In this document: one piece after another, positions 1-7,210 of the stretch
Position numbering within the stretch: position 1 is the first letter of the stretch
Layout: every line of letters begins with the position of its first letter
Assembly: GCA_964416175.1 (NCBI GenBank)
Contig: CAYQDF010000123.1
Coordinates: 1 to 9,035, forward strand
Source of the DNA: CAYQDF01 sp964416175
GTDB taxonomy: Bacteria; Chloroflexota; Anaerolineae; Anaerolineales; UBA4823
Reading direction: 5' to 3'
DNA: 9,035 nucleotides
Notes under the pieces: model-generated
Databases searched by the model: none
Seen by the model: the letters and a program-made list of their open reading frames with translations, nothing else
What the model was told of the DNA's origin: nothing
Position numbers and translations under genes: made by a program

Positions 1-2184
1 GAACTCGTCAATTCAATCCTCGATCATCTTCAAGCAGTACTGCCTTTCGATCGAGCTGCCCTGTGGTTGAAAGAAGATAACGGTCTTGTCCTGAATGCAA
101 CGCGAGGATTGGAAAGTGATCTGCAAGGACCTCGAAGCCCGGTGAACCTTCTGGAACACCCCCACGTTGTTGATATTTTAAACAGCAATCACCCATTCAA
201 TAGGGGAATTGCGCGACCAGAGGAAAATGTCGAACTCGAGTTGAGCCCAGACACCCAGTCCTGGCTTGGACTGCCTCTGATCACCAAGGGCCAGTTAATT
301 GGCATCATCTCCCTGGAAAAGAACACCCCGGAGGCTTACCAGGAAGACGACATCGACCTGGCGATGACATTCGCCAACCAGGCAGCGATCGCGTTGGAAA
401 ATTCGAGGCTATTCGATGAGACCCTCAGTCTGTCTGTCGACCTCGAAAAACGGGTTATCGAGCGGACCCGGGAACTCGAATTTGAGCACCACAAAACTGA
501 GACCCTCCTGCGCATCATCACAGAATTGACAGCGAGCCTGGAGATGGAAAAAGTTCTCCACCGCACACTGCTGGTGTTGAACGACATGATAGGAGCATCC
601 CACGCTACCTGCATGGTGCTGCAGCCGGGAAAAACCAAATTGCGCCACCTCGCTACAATCGGGTATCCTCATCCGACCCCGGCTGGTGGTTGGCCTTCAG
701 CCCTTGATATTGATCAGGGATTAGTAGGATGGATCATTGCCAATCGCGAATCCGTGCTCATAAATGATGTGAACGATGACGAGCGCTGGCTGCCCCTCCC
801 CGGAGTGGAACATAAACACCGGAGTGCCATGGGGGTGCCGATCGAATTGAGCGGTCAACTGCTGGGTGTTCTGCTTCTGTTTCATCCGGAGGCCGGGCAT
901 TTTTCTGCTGATCAGCTCGACCTGGTCAATGCCGCTGCCAATCAGATGGCCGTTGCAATCAATAATACAGAACTCTATGACCTGATCCGCAGCCAGACTG
1001 AGGAATTGAAAAATCTGTTGAAGAATCAGAAGATTGAAGCAAGCCGATCACGTTCCATTCTCGAGGCAATTGCTGAAGGCGTCCTCGTTACTGATCATGA
1101 AAACAGGGTGACATTGTTCAATGATTCGGCACAAAGGATATTAAGCATCAAACGTGAGCACATCCTGGGCGGTTCTCTGGACCGGCTTTCTGGGCTGTTC
1201 GGACCTTCTGCCAACACATGGCTCGAAACGATTTATTCCTGGTCTTCCGACCCCTCATCGCATCATCCCGGTGACACTTACAGCGAGCAAATCTCCCTGG
1301 AGGACGGGCGCGTGCTGGCTGTGAACCTGGCGCCGATTTTGAACAACGATGAATTCTTCGGAACTGTATCGATTTTCCACGATATCACGCATCAGATCGA
1401 GGTCGACCGCTTGAAATCGGAATTCGTTGCAACAGTCAGCCATGAGCTGCGCACACCCATGACTTCGATAAAAGGATACGTTGATATCTTGTTGATGGGA
1501 GTCGCCGGCGAGCTAAACGAACAGCAGCTGCGATTCTTGCAGGTCGTCAAGCAGAATACCGAGCGGCTGACCATCCTCGTCAACGACTTGCTCGACCTGT
1601 CTCGGATTGAAGCTGGCAAAGCGATCTTATCCACCCAGCCGCTCGACCTCGGATATCTCATCGAGGAAGCACTGGCGGAGCTCGAGAACCGCTCAAAAGA
1701 TGACCAAAAATCTTTGTCGATCAGCGCGGAAATCCCCTCAAATCTGCCAAGAGTGATCGGTGATCCGGAACGCGTCCGGCAGATCCTCGCCAATTTGCTC
1801 AATAACGCCTATCACTACACGCCGCAGAATGGGCGAATTGCTGTGACTGCCCAACGGACCGGTGATGAGGTGCGGGTGGACATCGCGGATACTGGTATTG
1901 GCATCCCGATTACAGAACAGGAGCGCGTATTCGAGCGATTCTATCGGGGGGAAAATTCTCTGGTCCTTGCAACCTCAGGTACCGGCCTGGGATTGAGTAT
2001 CGTTCAACAACTGATTCATATGCATCACGGGCGGATCTGGCTGCGAAGCAGTGGTGTGCCAGGGGAGGGAAGCACATTCTCATTTACGTTACCGATCTTC
2101 GAACCTTCATTGCCGCCTGAAGAAGAGGTGGAACCATGGCAAGAATCTTGGTCGCAGAAGACGAACGCGACATCCTCGACCTGA
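1..2184 (+). CDS. Sensor histidine kinase, GAF-GAF-PAS-HisKA-HATPase (5' partial)
   Basis: The frame is open from base 1, and coding sequence typical of a GAF domain (VLPFDRAALWL) already precedes the first in-window TTG at 67. The true start therefore lies left of the window, and 727 residues are visible. In order, by fragment residue: end of a GAF domain (about 1-135, closing with ANQAAIALENSRLF), a coiled-coil linker (about 136-180), a second GAF domain (about 185-330), a PAS domain (about 350-465), a HisKA domain with the H-box SHELRTP (phospho-accepting His 481), and an HATPase_c domain. The ATPase shows the N-box NLLNNA (601-602), the G1 box DTGIGIP (Asp 630), the F-box ERFYRG and the G2 box GTGLGLSIV. 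No transmembrane segment is visible in this part, so it is probably a cytosolic or upstream-anchored sensor that binds a small ligand through GAF/PAS. It should autophosphorylate and pass phosphate to the receiver encoded immediately downstream, whose start codon lies inside this gene. The signal sensed cannot be read from the sequence. Confidence 0.95.
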   Translation, partial: ELVNSILDHLQAVLPFDRAALWLKEDNGLVLNATRGLESDLQGPRSPVNLLEHPHVVDILNSNHPFNRGIARPEENVELELSPDTQSWLGLPLITKGQLIGIISLEKNTPEAYQEDDIDLAMTFANQAAIALENSRLFDETLSLSVDLEKRVIERTRELEFEHHKTETLLRIITELTASLEMEKVLHRTLLVLNDMIGASHATCMVLQPGKTKLRHLATIGYPHPTPAGGWPSALDIDQGLVGWIIANRESVLINDVNDDERWLPLPGVEHKHRSAMGVPIELSGQLLGVLLLFHPEAGHFSADQLDLVNAAANQMAVAINNTELYDLIRSQTEELKNLLKNQKIEASRSRSILEAIAEGVLVTDHENRVTLFNDSAQRILSIKREHILGGSLDRLSGLFGPSANTWLETIYSWSSDPSSHHPGDTYSEQISLEDGRVLAVNLAPILNNDEFFGTVSIFHDITHQIEVDRLKSEFVATVSHELRTPMTSIKGYVDILLMGVAGELNEQQLRFLQVVKQNTERLTILVNDLLDLSRIEAGKAILSTQPLDLGYLIEEALAELENRSKDDQKSLSISAEIPSNLPRVIGDPERVRQILANLLNNAYHYTPQNGRIAVTAQRTGDEVRVDIADTGIGIPITEQERVFERFYRGENSLVLATSGTGLGLSIVQQLIHMHHGRIWLRSSGVPGEGSTFSFTLPIFEPSLPPEEEVEPWQESWSQKTNATSST

Positions 2185-2522
2185 TCACATTCACCTTACA
2201 GTACGCCAGCCATGAGGTGATCCCTGCCGGGAACGGGGAGGAAGCCTTGGATAAGGCTCGTCAGGAACACCCGGACCTGGTTCTCTTGGACGTGCGAATG
2301 CCCCGGCTGACGGGTTACGAAGTCTGCCAGTTCTTAAAATCAGACGAGCGCACGCGAAACATCCCGGTTGTTTTTCTTTCAGCGAAGGGCCAGGAAGCCG
2401 AGATCAATGCTGGTCTCGAAGCAGGCGCGACAGAATACCTGCTCAAACCTTTCGCACCTGACCAGTTGATCGCAAAGCTAAACGCGATCCTGGTTGATCA
2501 GTCCCAGTCGGGTTCAGGATAA
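2136..2522 (+). CDS. Single-domain response regulator (CheY-like receiver)
   Basis: This 128-residue protein is a stand-alone receiver domain with no DNA-binding or enzymatic output domain. All hallmark residues are present: acidic pocket Glu8-Asp9, phospho-acceptor Asp52 in LVLLDVRMP, Ser82 at the Thr/Ser switch position, Tyr101 at the aromatic switch position, and Lys104 in LLKPF. The ATG at 2136 is preceded by the purine-rich AGAAGAGGTG (2121-2130), a good ribosome binding site, and it overlaps the kinase gene by 49 bases in another frame, implying translational coupling and a cognate pair. Without an output domain it probably acts through protein-protein contact or as a relay intermediate; the target is unknown. 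The name is secure for the family, while the partner assignment is inference from gene order. Confidence 0.95.
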   Translation: MARILVAEDERDILDLITFTLQYASHEVIPAGNGEEALDKARQEHPDLVLLDVRMPRLTGYEVCQFLKSDERTRNIPVVFLSAKGQEAEINAGLEAGATEYLLKPFAPDQLIAKLNAILVDQSQSGSG

Positions 2523-2577
2523 TCCCTCTTGGGGCAGGGAGCTATCACAGGCGGGGATAGCGGACAGGAATATCAGG

Positions 2578-3366
2578 ATGAGCGCCGTTTTTCTGGATGA
2601 TGCTCTGGTCCATTACGAAGTCATGGGAAGAGGCCAGCCGGTCATATTCCTGCACACCTGGGTTGGCTCCTGGCGTTACTGGATTCCCACCATGCAGGCG
2701 ATGTCCACCCGTTTCCGGGCATATGCACTCGATCTATGGGGATTTGGCGATACTACCAGGGCAACTGGACGTTACTCTCTTGAACACCAGGTCCGGCTGG
2801 TCACCGGCTTCATCGACGAGATGGGGCTTGGCGAAGTCTCTCTCGTCGGGCATGGGCTCGGTGGCGTAATTGCAACTTACTTCGCCGCGGATCACCCCGG
2901 ATCGACAAAACGGTTGGTCGCCGTGAGTTTTCCGATGGGGAATGGAACCATAAACGGACGCCTGCTGACTGGCTCGGTCGTCGATCTGGCATCCTGGCTG
3001 ATCGGTCGGGAGCAGGTGCAGAATCCCTCCTGGGAGGACGCAGTGAAAGCCAGTCCGGCTGCCATCCAGGAGTCATTGTCGCAATACCTGAAGGTAAACT
3101 GGCGACAGCTGTTGCTCCGGACGAAGGTCCCATCTCTCTGGATCCATGGAGGAAAAGACCCTGCGGTTGGTTTACCTCCAGCAGACCAGCTTCAGTTCTT
3201 GCCCGCAGGAGGCCAGCACTTCATCTTTCAGGACGCCGGCCACTATCCAATGCTACAGGAGGCAAGTATTTTCAATCGACTGGTGGCAGATTTCCTGACC
3301 TTTGAGCTCGAGGCAGGAGCCGGGTCATTGCAGCTGAAAATGGAATGGAAACGGAGGGTGCGCTGA
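2578..3366 (+). CDS. Alpha/beta-hydrolase-fold protein lacking the nucleophilic serine
   Basis: A 262-residue protein with the size and layout of a single-domain alpha/beta hydrolase. Visible landmarks are the N-terminal strand and oxyanion region VIFLHTW (22-28), the strand/turn ALDLWGFGDT (50-59), the nucleophile-elbow region LVGHGLGG (89-96), the acid loop HGGKDPAV with Asp194, and the late histidine motif DAGHYPMLQE with His222. The elbow normally reads G-x-S-x-G. Here the codon at 2854-2856 is GGG, so residue 93 is glycine, and a classical Ser-Asp-His triad cannot form. The protein may be a non-catalytic binding/signalling member, use an unusual mechanism, or be degraded in activity. The ATG at 2578 is preferred because it gives the usual family N-terminus and has AGGA at 2565-2568; an in-frame TTG at 2494 would overlap the receiver gene and add an unlikely leader. 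It lies 55 bases after the receiver gene and is probably co-transcribed with it. The substrate is unknown. Confidence 0.88.
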   Translation: MSAVFLDDALVHYEVMGRGQPVIFLHTWVGSWRYWIPTMQAMSTRFRAYALDLWGFGDTTRATGRYSLEHQVRLVTGFIDEMGLGEVSLVGHGLGGVIATYFAADHPGSTKRLVAVSFPMGNGTINGRLLTGSVVDLASWLIGREQVQNPSWEDAVKASPAAIQESLSQYLKVNWRQLLLRTKVPSLWIHGGKDPAVGLPPADQLQFLPAGGQHFIFQDAGHYPMLQEASIFNRLVADFLTFELEAGAGSLQLKMEWKRRVR

Positions 3367-3373
3367 CCGTTTC

Positions 3374-3402
3374 TTGACAAGTGTCTGTGTTGCGCTTATA
3401 CT
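3374..3402 (+). promoter_or_regulatory. Sigma-70-type promoter of the thiamine operon
   Basis: A perfect -35 hexamer TTGACA (3374-3379) and a near-consensus -10 hexamer TATACT (3397-3402) are separated by 17 bases, the optimal spacing. Transcription would begin near 3409, about a dozen bases before the riboswitch aptamer. The -35 box starts only 7 bases after the hydrolase stop codon, so this promoter gives the thiamine genes a start independent of the upstream signalling cluster. It is read directly from sequence; activity is inferred. Confidence 0.85.
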
Positions 3403-3420
3403 GTGGTTTGAAAAGAAAAT

Positions 3421-3516
3421 AATCCTTGGGGAGCTTGGTATTGCCAGGCTGAGAGGAAAGCCGAAAGCTTTCGACCCACACACCTGATCCGGGTAATGCC
3501 GGCGGAGGGAAGGTTG
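3421..3516 (+). ncRNA. TPP riboswitch (THI element) aptamer
   Basis: The conserved core of the thiamine pyrophosphate aptamer is clear: GGGG (3428-3431), CTGAGA (3449-3454), ACCC (3474-3477), then CCTGATCCGGGTAATGCCGG (3483-3502) followed by CGGAGGGA. Helices can be traced: P1 CCTT/AAGG (3424-3427 with 3510-3513), P2 from GGGG with ACCC, P3 CTTGG/CCAGG (3434-3438 with 3444-3448), an additional P3a-like hairpin GAAAGC/GCTTTC (3456-3461 with 3467-3472), and P5 CCGG/CCGG (3489-3492 with 3499-3502). It sits between a strong promoter and thiamine salvage genes, as expected for feedback control by TPP. An ATG at 3496 lies inside the aptamer and is not a start codon. Confidence 0.97.
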
Positions 3517-3531
3517 AATCTGCGAACACCG

Positions 3532-3559
3532 CCCTCCCCTGCCCCGGGGGAGGGTTTTT
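3532..3559 (+). terminator. thiN leader: Riboswitch expression platform: intrinsic terminator / SD-sequestering hairpin
   Basis: CCCTCCCC (3532-3539) pairs perfectly with GGGGAGGG (3547-3554), giving an 8-bp GC-rich stem with a 7-base loop followed by five Ts (3555-3559), a good Rho-independent terminator. The 5' arm CCCTCC (3532-3537) can instead pair with GGAGGG (3504-3509) in the 3' part of the TPP aptamer. The terminator and an antiterminator are therefore mutually exclusive, and TPP binding should favour the terminator. The 3' arm also contains the Shine-Dalgarno for the TTG start at 3562, so the same hairpin would block ribosome binding on any transcript that reads through. The pairing is visible; the regulatory outcome (OFF with TPP) is inferred from known TPP riboswitches. 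Confidence 0.88.
3548..3553 (+). promoter_or_regulatory. Shine-Dalgarno of thiN inside the riboswitch hairpin
   Basis: GGGAGG lies 8 bases before the TTG at 3562 and is fully contained in the 3' arm of the terminator stem. It decides the start: no other candidate near the conserved N-terminus (RVVIAANG) has a comparable site. Its location means that folding of the platform hairpin hides it from the ribosome. Confidence 0.75.
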
Positions 3560-3561
3560 AC

Positions 3562-4212
3562 TTGCGAGTTGTGATCGCGGCAAATGGAGTGTTGATAGAG
3601 CCCATGCGTGTCTCTTCCCTGATTCAGCCTGATGACCTGGTCATTGCGGCAGATGGCGGCGCAGCCCACCTGGTCGCGTCTGGAGTCTGGCCTCAGGTCG
3701 TCGTTGGAGACATGGATTCGCTAACCGGAGACTTGGCCGCGGAGCTGGCTGAGCGCGGCGCGAAATTCATAGAATATCCAGAGGATAAAGCTCAGACCGA
3801 CCTCGAACTCGCCCTCCGCTTTGCCCTGAGTCAGAATCCAGACGAAGTCTTATTGGTCGGGCTTACCGGCGGTCGCCTCGACCAGACTCTTTCGAACCTG
3901 CTTGTATTGACGAAGCCAGAGTGGGAAGCAGCCCGCCTGATCATAGGGAACGGTCAGGATACTGCTTATCTGATGCGAGATCAGGACGAGATCGTTCTGA
4001 ACAGTTCCCAGGGAGACATCGTTTCGCTCATTCCACTTTCAGGAGTTGTTTCAGGTGTGAAAACGGAAGGCTTGCAATGGTCGTTGGAGAATGCATCCCT
4101 GGAGTTCGGTACCACCCTCGGAATATCGAACAAGATGATCTCACAGCGAGCCAGAGTCTCGATGATGGCCGGGACAATGCTGCTGGTACACAGAGAAATG
4201 CATGATCTCTAA
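3562..4212 (+). CDS. thiN: Thiamine pyrophosphokinase
   Basis: This cytosolic enzyme transfers pyrophosphate from ATP to thiamine to make TPP. The 216-residue product has the family layout and usual length. Starting from the TTG at 3562 it opens with RVVIAANG, then ADGGAAHL (Asp31), GDMDS (49-53), YPEDKAQTDLELAL (72-85; the metal/ATP-binding D-K-x-x-T-D-x-E pattern), TGGRLDQ (102-108), and a C-terminal beta domain ending GISNKM followed by MMAGTMLLVH. Gln108 replaces the His common in many bacterial members; as I recall, eukaryotic enzymes also carry Gln here, so this is probably not disabling. The TTG start follows the riboswitch hairpin by two bases and uses its 3' arm as ribosome binding site. 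It is first in the TPP-controlled operon, 99 bases ahead of the binding-protein gene. Placing the kinase with the transporter points to salvage of external thiamine. Confidence 0.95.
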   Translation: MRVVIAANGVLIEPMRVSSLIQPDDLVIAADGGAAHLVASGVWPQVVVGDMDSLTGDLAAELAERGAKFIEYPEDKAQTDLELALRFALSQNPDEVLLVGLTGGRLDQTLSNLLVLTKPEWEAARLIIGNGQDTAYLMRDQDEIVLNSSQGDIVSLIPLSGVVSGVKTEGLQWSLENASLEFGTTLGISNKMISQRARVSMMAGTMLLVHREMHDL

Positions 4213-4311
4213 CCTGGAACACCCATCGGAAAAGCAAAAAACCCCGGTTTGGACGACATGGAGGAGACGATTCCCTTGACCGAAACCAACAAGATCGAAA
4301 AGGAGTGGAAA

Positions 4312-5421
4312 ATGGCAAGAAAAATACTCCTGTATAACATCAGCTGCTTATTGATTGGATTACTTGTCGCCTCGTGTGTGAGTGCTGTGCAAACCGAAAC
4401 ACAGCCCCCGATTGAGACCGAACCGTTGGTTAAACCACCGGAAGAGACCGCCGCACTCCGCACGCTTAAAGTAATGACACACGATTCGTTCAACATCTCA
4501 GACTCGGTGATCGAAGATTTCACAGCAGAACATGGATTCTCCGTCCAGTTTTTAAAATCCGGCGATACTGGAACTGCATTAAACAAAGCGATCCTTTCGA
4601 AAGATGCCCCGCTGGCTGATGTGTTCTATGGGGTGGACAACACCTTCCTCAGCCGTGCTCTCGAAGAAGAGATCTTTGAGCCCTACGCCTCCCCGCAGCT
4701 CGATTTCATCCCAGATCGTTTCAAACTCGACCCTGAAAACCGAGCGCTGCCTGTGGACTATGGGGATGTCTGCCTGAACTACGACAAATCCTTTTTCGAG
4801 GAACACGGCCTGCAGCCGCCGCAAGGCCTGGAGGATCTGCTAAGACCTGAATACAAAGGGATGCTTGTCGTCGAAAACCCCGCTACATCTTCTCCTGGCC
4901 TCGCGTTTTTGTTGGCGACGATCGGTCATTTCGGAGAAGATGAATTCCTGGACTATTGGGAAGGGCTCGTCGCGAACGATGTGCTGGTCGTCAACGATTG
5001 GGAGCTCGCTTATTTCAATGAGTTTTCGATTGCTGGCGGTACCCGCCCGATTGTTGTCTCTTATGGATCAAGCCCGCCGGCTGAGATCATATTCAGTGAG
5101 ACCCCTATCGATGAACCACCCACCGCCGCGATCATCAGCGATGGATCGTGTTTTCGGCAGATCGAGTTCGTCGGCATCCTTAAAGGAACAGCGAACAGGG
5201 ACCTGGCAGAAACATTTGTCGATTTCATGCTTTCATCTGATTTCCAGGAAGACATCCCCCTCCAGATGTTCGTTTTCCCTGTCATTGAAGACGCCCGGTT
5301 AGACGAGGTCTTCGAAAAGTTCCTGGCAGTGCCAGAGAATCCAGCGGTTGTGTCCCCAGAGGATATTGCTGAAAACCGGGAGAGGTGGATTGAGGAATGG
5401 ACGGAGGTCGTGCTTCGTTGA
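4312..5421 (+). CDS. thiB: Thiamine ABC transporter substrate-binding lipoprotein
   Basis: This 369-residue extracellular solute-binding protein captures thiamine for the permease encoded next. The ATG at 4312 has AGGAG at 4301-4305 and yields a clean lipoprotein signal: basic n-region MARK, a hydrophobic core, and the lipobox VASC with the lipidated Cys at position 22, followed by a Pro/Glu/Thr-rich tether (about 23-50). Motifs matching my memory of E. coli ThiB/TbpA include THDSF (56-60), VDNTF (108-112), DYGD (149-152), NPATSSPGL (189-197), SYGSSP (250-255), DFQEDIP near the C-terminus and a final WIEEW. The reading frame is open back to 4249, but starts upstream of 4312 would put a charged extension before the signal peptide. 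The lipid anchor fits a cell without an outer membrane. The 3' end overlaps the permease gene, so translation is probably coupled. Specificity for thiamine is supported by motifs, the riboswitch and the neighbouring kinase. Confidence 0.93.
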   Translation: MARKILLYNISCLLIGLLVASCVSAVQTETQPPIETEPLVKPPEETAALRTLKVMTHDSFNISDSVIEDFTAEHGFSVQFLKSGDTGTALNKAILSKDAPLADVFYGVDNTFLSRALEEEIFEPYASPQLDFIPDRFKLDPENRALPVDYGDVCLNYDKSFFEEHGLQPPQGLEDLLRPEYKGMLVVENPATSSPGLAFLLATIGHFGEDEFLDYWEGLVANDVLVVNDWELAYFNEFSIAGGTRPIVVSYGSSPPAEIIFSETPIDEPPTAAIISDGSCFRQIEFVGILKGTANRDLAETFVDFMLSSDFQEDIPLQMFVFPVIEDARLDEVFEKFLAVPENPAVVSPEDIAENRERWIEEWTEVVLR

Positions 5422-7160
5422 ACGGTCAGGTCCTCACCAGGTTCCGCTCAGTTCCATTCCTGGGTGTTCTCCGGCGATTCTTGCCTTGGATCGTCCCGTT
5501 GGGATTCCTGGCCCTGTTTTATTTTTACCCTATGATCAAGATTCTCCAGGTGAGTTTTATACGGAGTTCAGCAGGGGTTGGCGCGTCGATTTGGGAAGCT
5601 CTAAACTCCCCCCTGGTGCTTAGGGTCGCCTGGTTTACATTCTGGCAGGCAGCGCTTTCTACGCTGCTTACCCTGGGAATCGGGCTGCCAGGAGCTTATC
5701 TACTCGCCCGTTATGACTTCCGGGGGAAATCTCTGCTCCAGGCGCTCTTTGGCATCCCGTTCGTTATGCCAACGCTTGTCGTCGCTGCTGCATTCTACTC
5801 GATGGTCGGACCAAACGGCTGGCTAAACCTGGGGCTCATGGCCGCCCTAAATTTTGATGATCCTCCGGTCGTCCTCACCAACACGATCTACGCCATCCTG
5901 TTAGCCCATGTCTTCTACAACACAACGATCGTCCTCCGGGTGGTTGGAGATTTCTGGTCTCACATAGATTCTCGGCTGATCCTGGCAGCCCGCTCTCTGG
6001 GCGCCAGCCGTTGGCAAACCTTCCGCCGGATCTCCCTTCCCTTGCTATCCCCAGCCATCTTAGCAGCGGCTTTGCTGATTTTTATCTTCGACTTCACTTC
6101 TTTCGGGGTAATCCTGGTATTGGGGGGACCCCGTTATGCCACCCTTGAAGTGGAAATTTACTACCAGACTGTCGGTCTGTTCAATTTGCCGCTGGCAGCC
6201 ACCCTGTCATTGTTGCAGCTTGGGTGTACTCTGGCGATGACTGTGATTTACACCCGGATGGCCGCGCGTCTTTCCCGCCCAATCTCTCTCCAATCAAGCC
6301 GTTCGCTCATGAATAAGCTGACAAACTGGAAGACAAAGCTAACAGCCGGCGCGATCCTCATCATTCTCTTTGTTCTGCTCACTGCACCATTGCTCGGGCT
6401 GGCAGCCCGATCTTTCACCAAGTTCGAGCTGGAACGAGGCGAGCGAGGGGAACCTGACCGTGGCTTCACCCTGGACTTTTATCGGGAGCTCGGGATCAAC
6501 CGGCGGAACTCGCTTTTTTATGTACCTCCAACAACAACCATCGGGATCTCGCTTGCGTACGCCGGGTTGACCGTGCTGATCTCCCTTTTGGTGGGGCTGC
6601 CCGCGGCATGGACCCTCGCTCGCGACCGGCAATCCCCCCTCAACCGCCTCCTCGATCCCGTGTTGATGCTGCCCTTAGGTACCTCAGCAGTCACATTGGG
6701 GCTGGGATTTATCGTCGCACTCAACCAGCCGCCGCTCGATTTGCGTTCTTCCCCTCTATTGGTCCCTTTTGCCCATTCGCTGGTGGCGTTCCCGTTTGTC
6801 GTACGGAGCCTGACACCCGCGTTACAAAGCGTTCGCCCGCGCCTTCGCCAGGCAGCTTCCGTGCTTGGCGCTTCGCCAGGCCAGGTCATCCGGCGCATCG
6901 ACCTGCCGCTGGTAGGACGGGCAGTTCTGGTAGCCTCGACCTTTGCGTTCACGATCTCGCTTGGGGAATTCGGGGCGACTGCGCTGATCGCCCGACCCGA
7001 ATATCCAACGATCCCTTTGGTGATCTACCGCCTGATATCCCAGCCGGGAGCGCTGAACTACGGTCAGGCGCTTGCGCTGAGCACAATCTTAATGGTCGTT
7101 GCCGCGGGTGGGATGCTTGTCATCGAGAAGTTGCGGATCGCCGAAATCGGCGAATTCTAA
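5397..7160 (+). CDS. thiP: Thiamine ABC transporter permease (two fused membrane domains)
   Basis: This 587-residue polytopic membrane protein has two binding-protein-dependent permease domains in tandem, the ThiP/FbpB-like architecture. The first transmembrane segment is around residues 26-46. The two cytoplasmic EAA-type coupling loops, which contact the ATPase, are at 197-217 (AARSLGASRWQTFRRISLPL) and 485-505 (AASVLGASPGQVIRRIDLPL). A hydrophilic stretch (about 340-370) follows the first helix of the second half and is a plausible external loop. It is somewhat longer than the roughly 540 residues I recall for E. coli ThiP. The ATG at 5397 has AGAGGTGG at 5381-5388 and overlaps thiB by 25 bases. 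An equally reasonable start is the TTG at 5418, with GGAGGT at 5403-5408, a TTGA overlap with the thiB stop, and a product 7 residues shorter. It should move thiamine from the binding protein into the cytoplasm, powered by the downstream ATPase. Confidence 0.93.
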   Translation: MDGGRASLNGQVLTRFRSVPFLGVLRRFLPWIVPLGFLALFYFYPMIKILQVSFIRSSAGVGASIWEALNSPLVLRVAWFTFWQAALSTLLTLGIGLPGAYLLARYDFRGKSLLQALFGIPFVMPTLVVAAAFYSMVGPNGWLNLGLMAALNFDDPPVVLTNTIYAILLAHVFYNTTIVLRVVGDFWSHIDSRLILAARSLGASRWQTFRRISLPLLSPAILAAALLIFIFDFTSFGVILVLGGPRYATLEVEIYYQTVGLFNLPLAATLSLLQLGCTLAMTVIYTRMAARLSRPISLQSSRSLMNKLTNWKTKLTAGAILIILFVLLTAPLLGLAARSFTKFELERGERGEPDRGFTLDFYRELGINRRNSLFYVPPTTTIGISLAYAGLTVLISLLVGLPAAWTLARDRQSPLNRLLDPVLMLPLGTSAVTLGLGFIVALNQPPLDLRSSPLLVPFAHSLVAFPFVVRSLTPALQSVRPRLRQAASVLGASPGQVIRRIDLPLVGRAVLVASTFAFTISLGEFGATALIARPEYPTIPLVIYRLISQPGALNYGQALALSTILMVVAAGGMLVIEKLRIAEIGEF

Positions 7161-7210
7161 TGACGTCGAATCTAAGTTTCGCTTCCCGCTGACCGGGGGA
7201 GGTTTGCCAA

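Noticed and set aside
67..69. TTG as the start of the histidine kinase
   Set aside because: The frame is open and GAF-like back to base 1, so this TTG is an internal leucine codon and the gene is cut by the window edge.
336..672. Antisense open frames opposite the kinase
   Set aside because: They are low-complexity Ser/Arg-rich shadows of a strongly supported coding region and have no recognisable motifs.
2494..2577. TTG-initiated N-terminal extension of the alpha/beta hydrolase
   Set aside because: It overlaps the receiver gene and adds a non-homologous leader. The ATG at 2578 has a ribosome binding site and the normal family start.
3496..3561. ATG at 3496 as the start of thiN
   Set aside because: It lies in the conserved TAATGCC part of the TPP aptamer, has no ribosome binding site, and the added residues would be encoded by riboswitch and terminator sequence. 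The TTG at 3562 gives the conserved N-terminus.
4236..4252. Small palindrome AAACCCCGGTTT between thiN and thiB as a terminator
   Set aside because: The stem is only about 5 bp with a 2-base gap and no U-tract on the + strand; termination here would also cut the transporter from its riboswitch.
6608..7192. 194-codon open frame overlapping the permease in another frame
   Set aside because: It is Pro/Arg-rich with no domain motif and lies over the second permease domain with its intact coupling loop, so it is a shadow.
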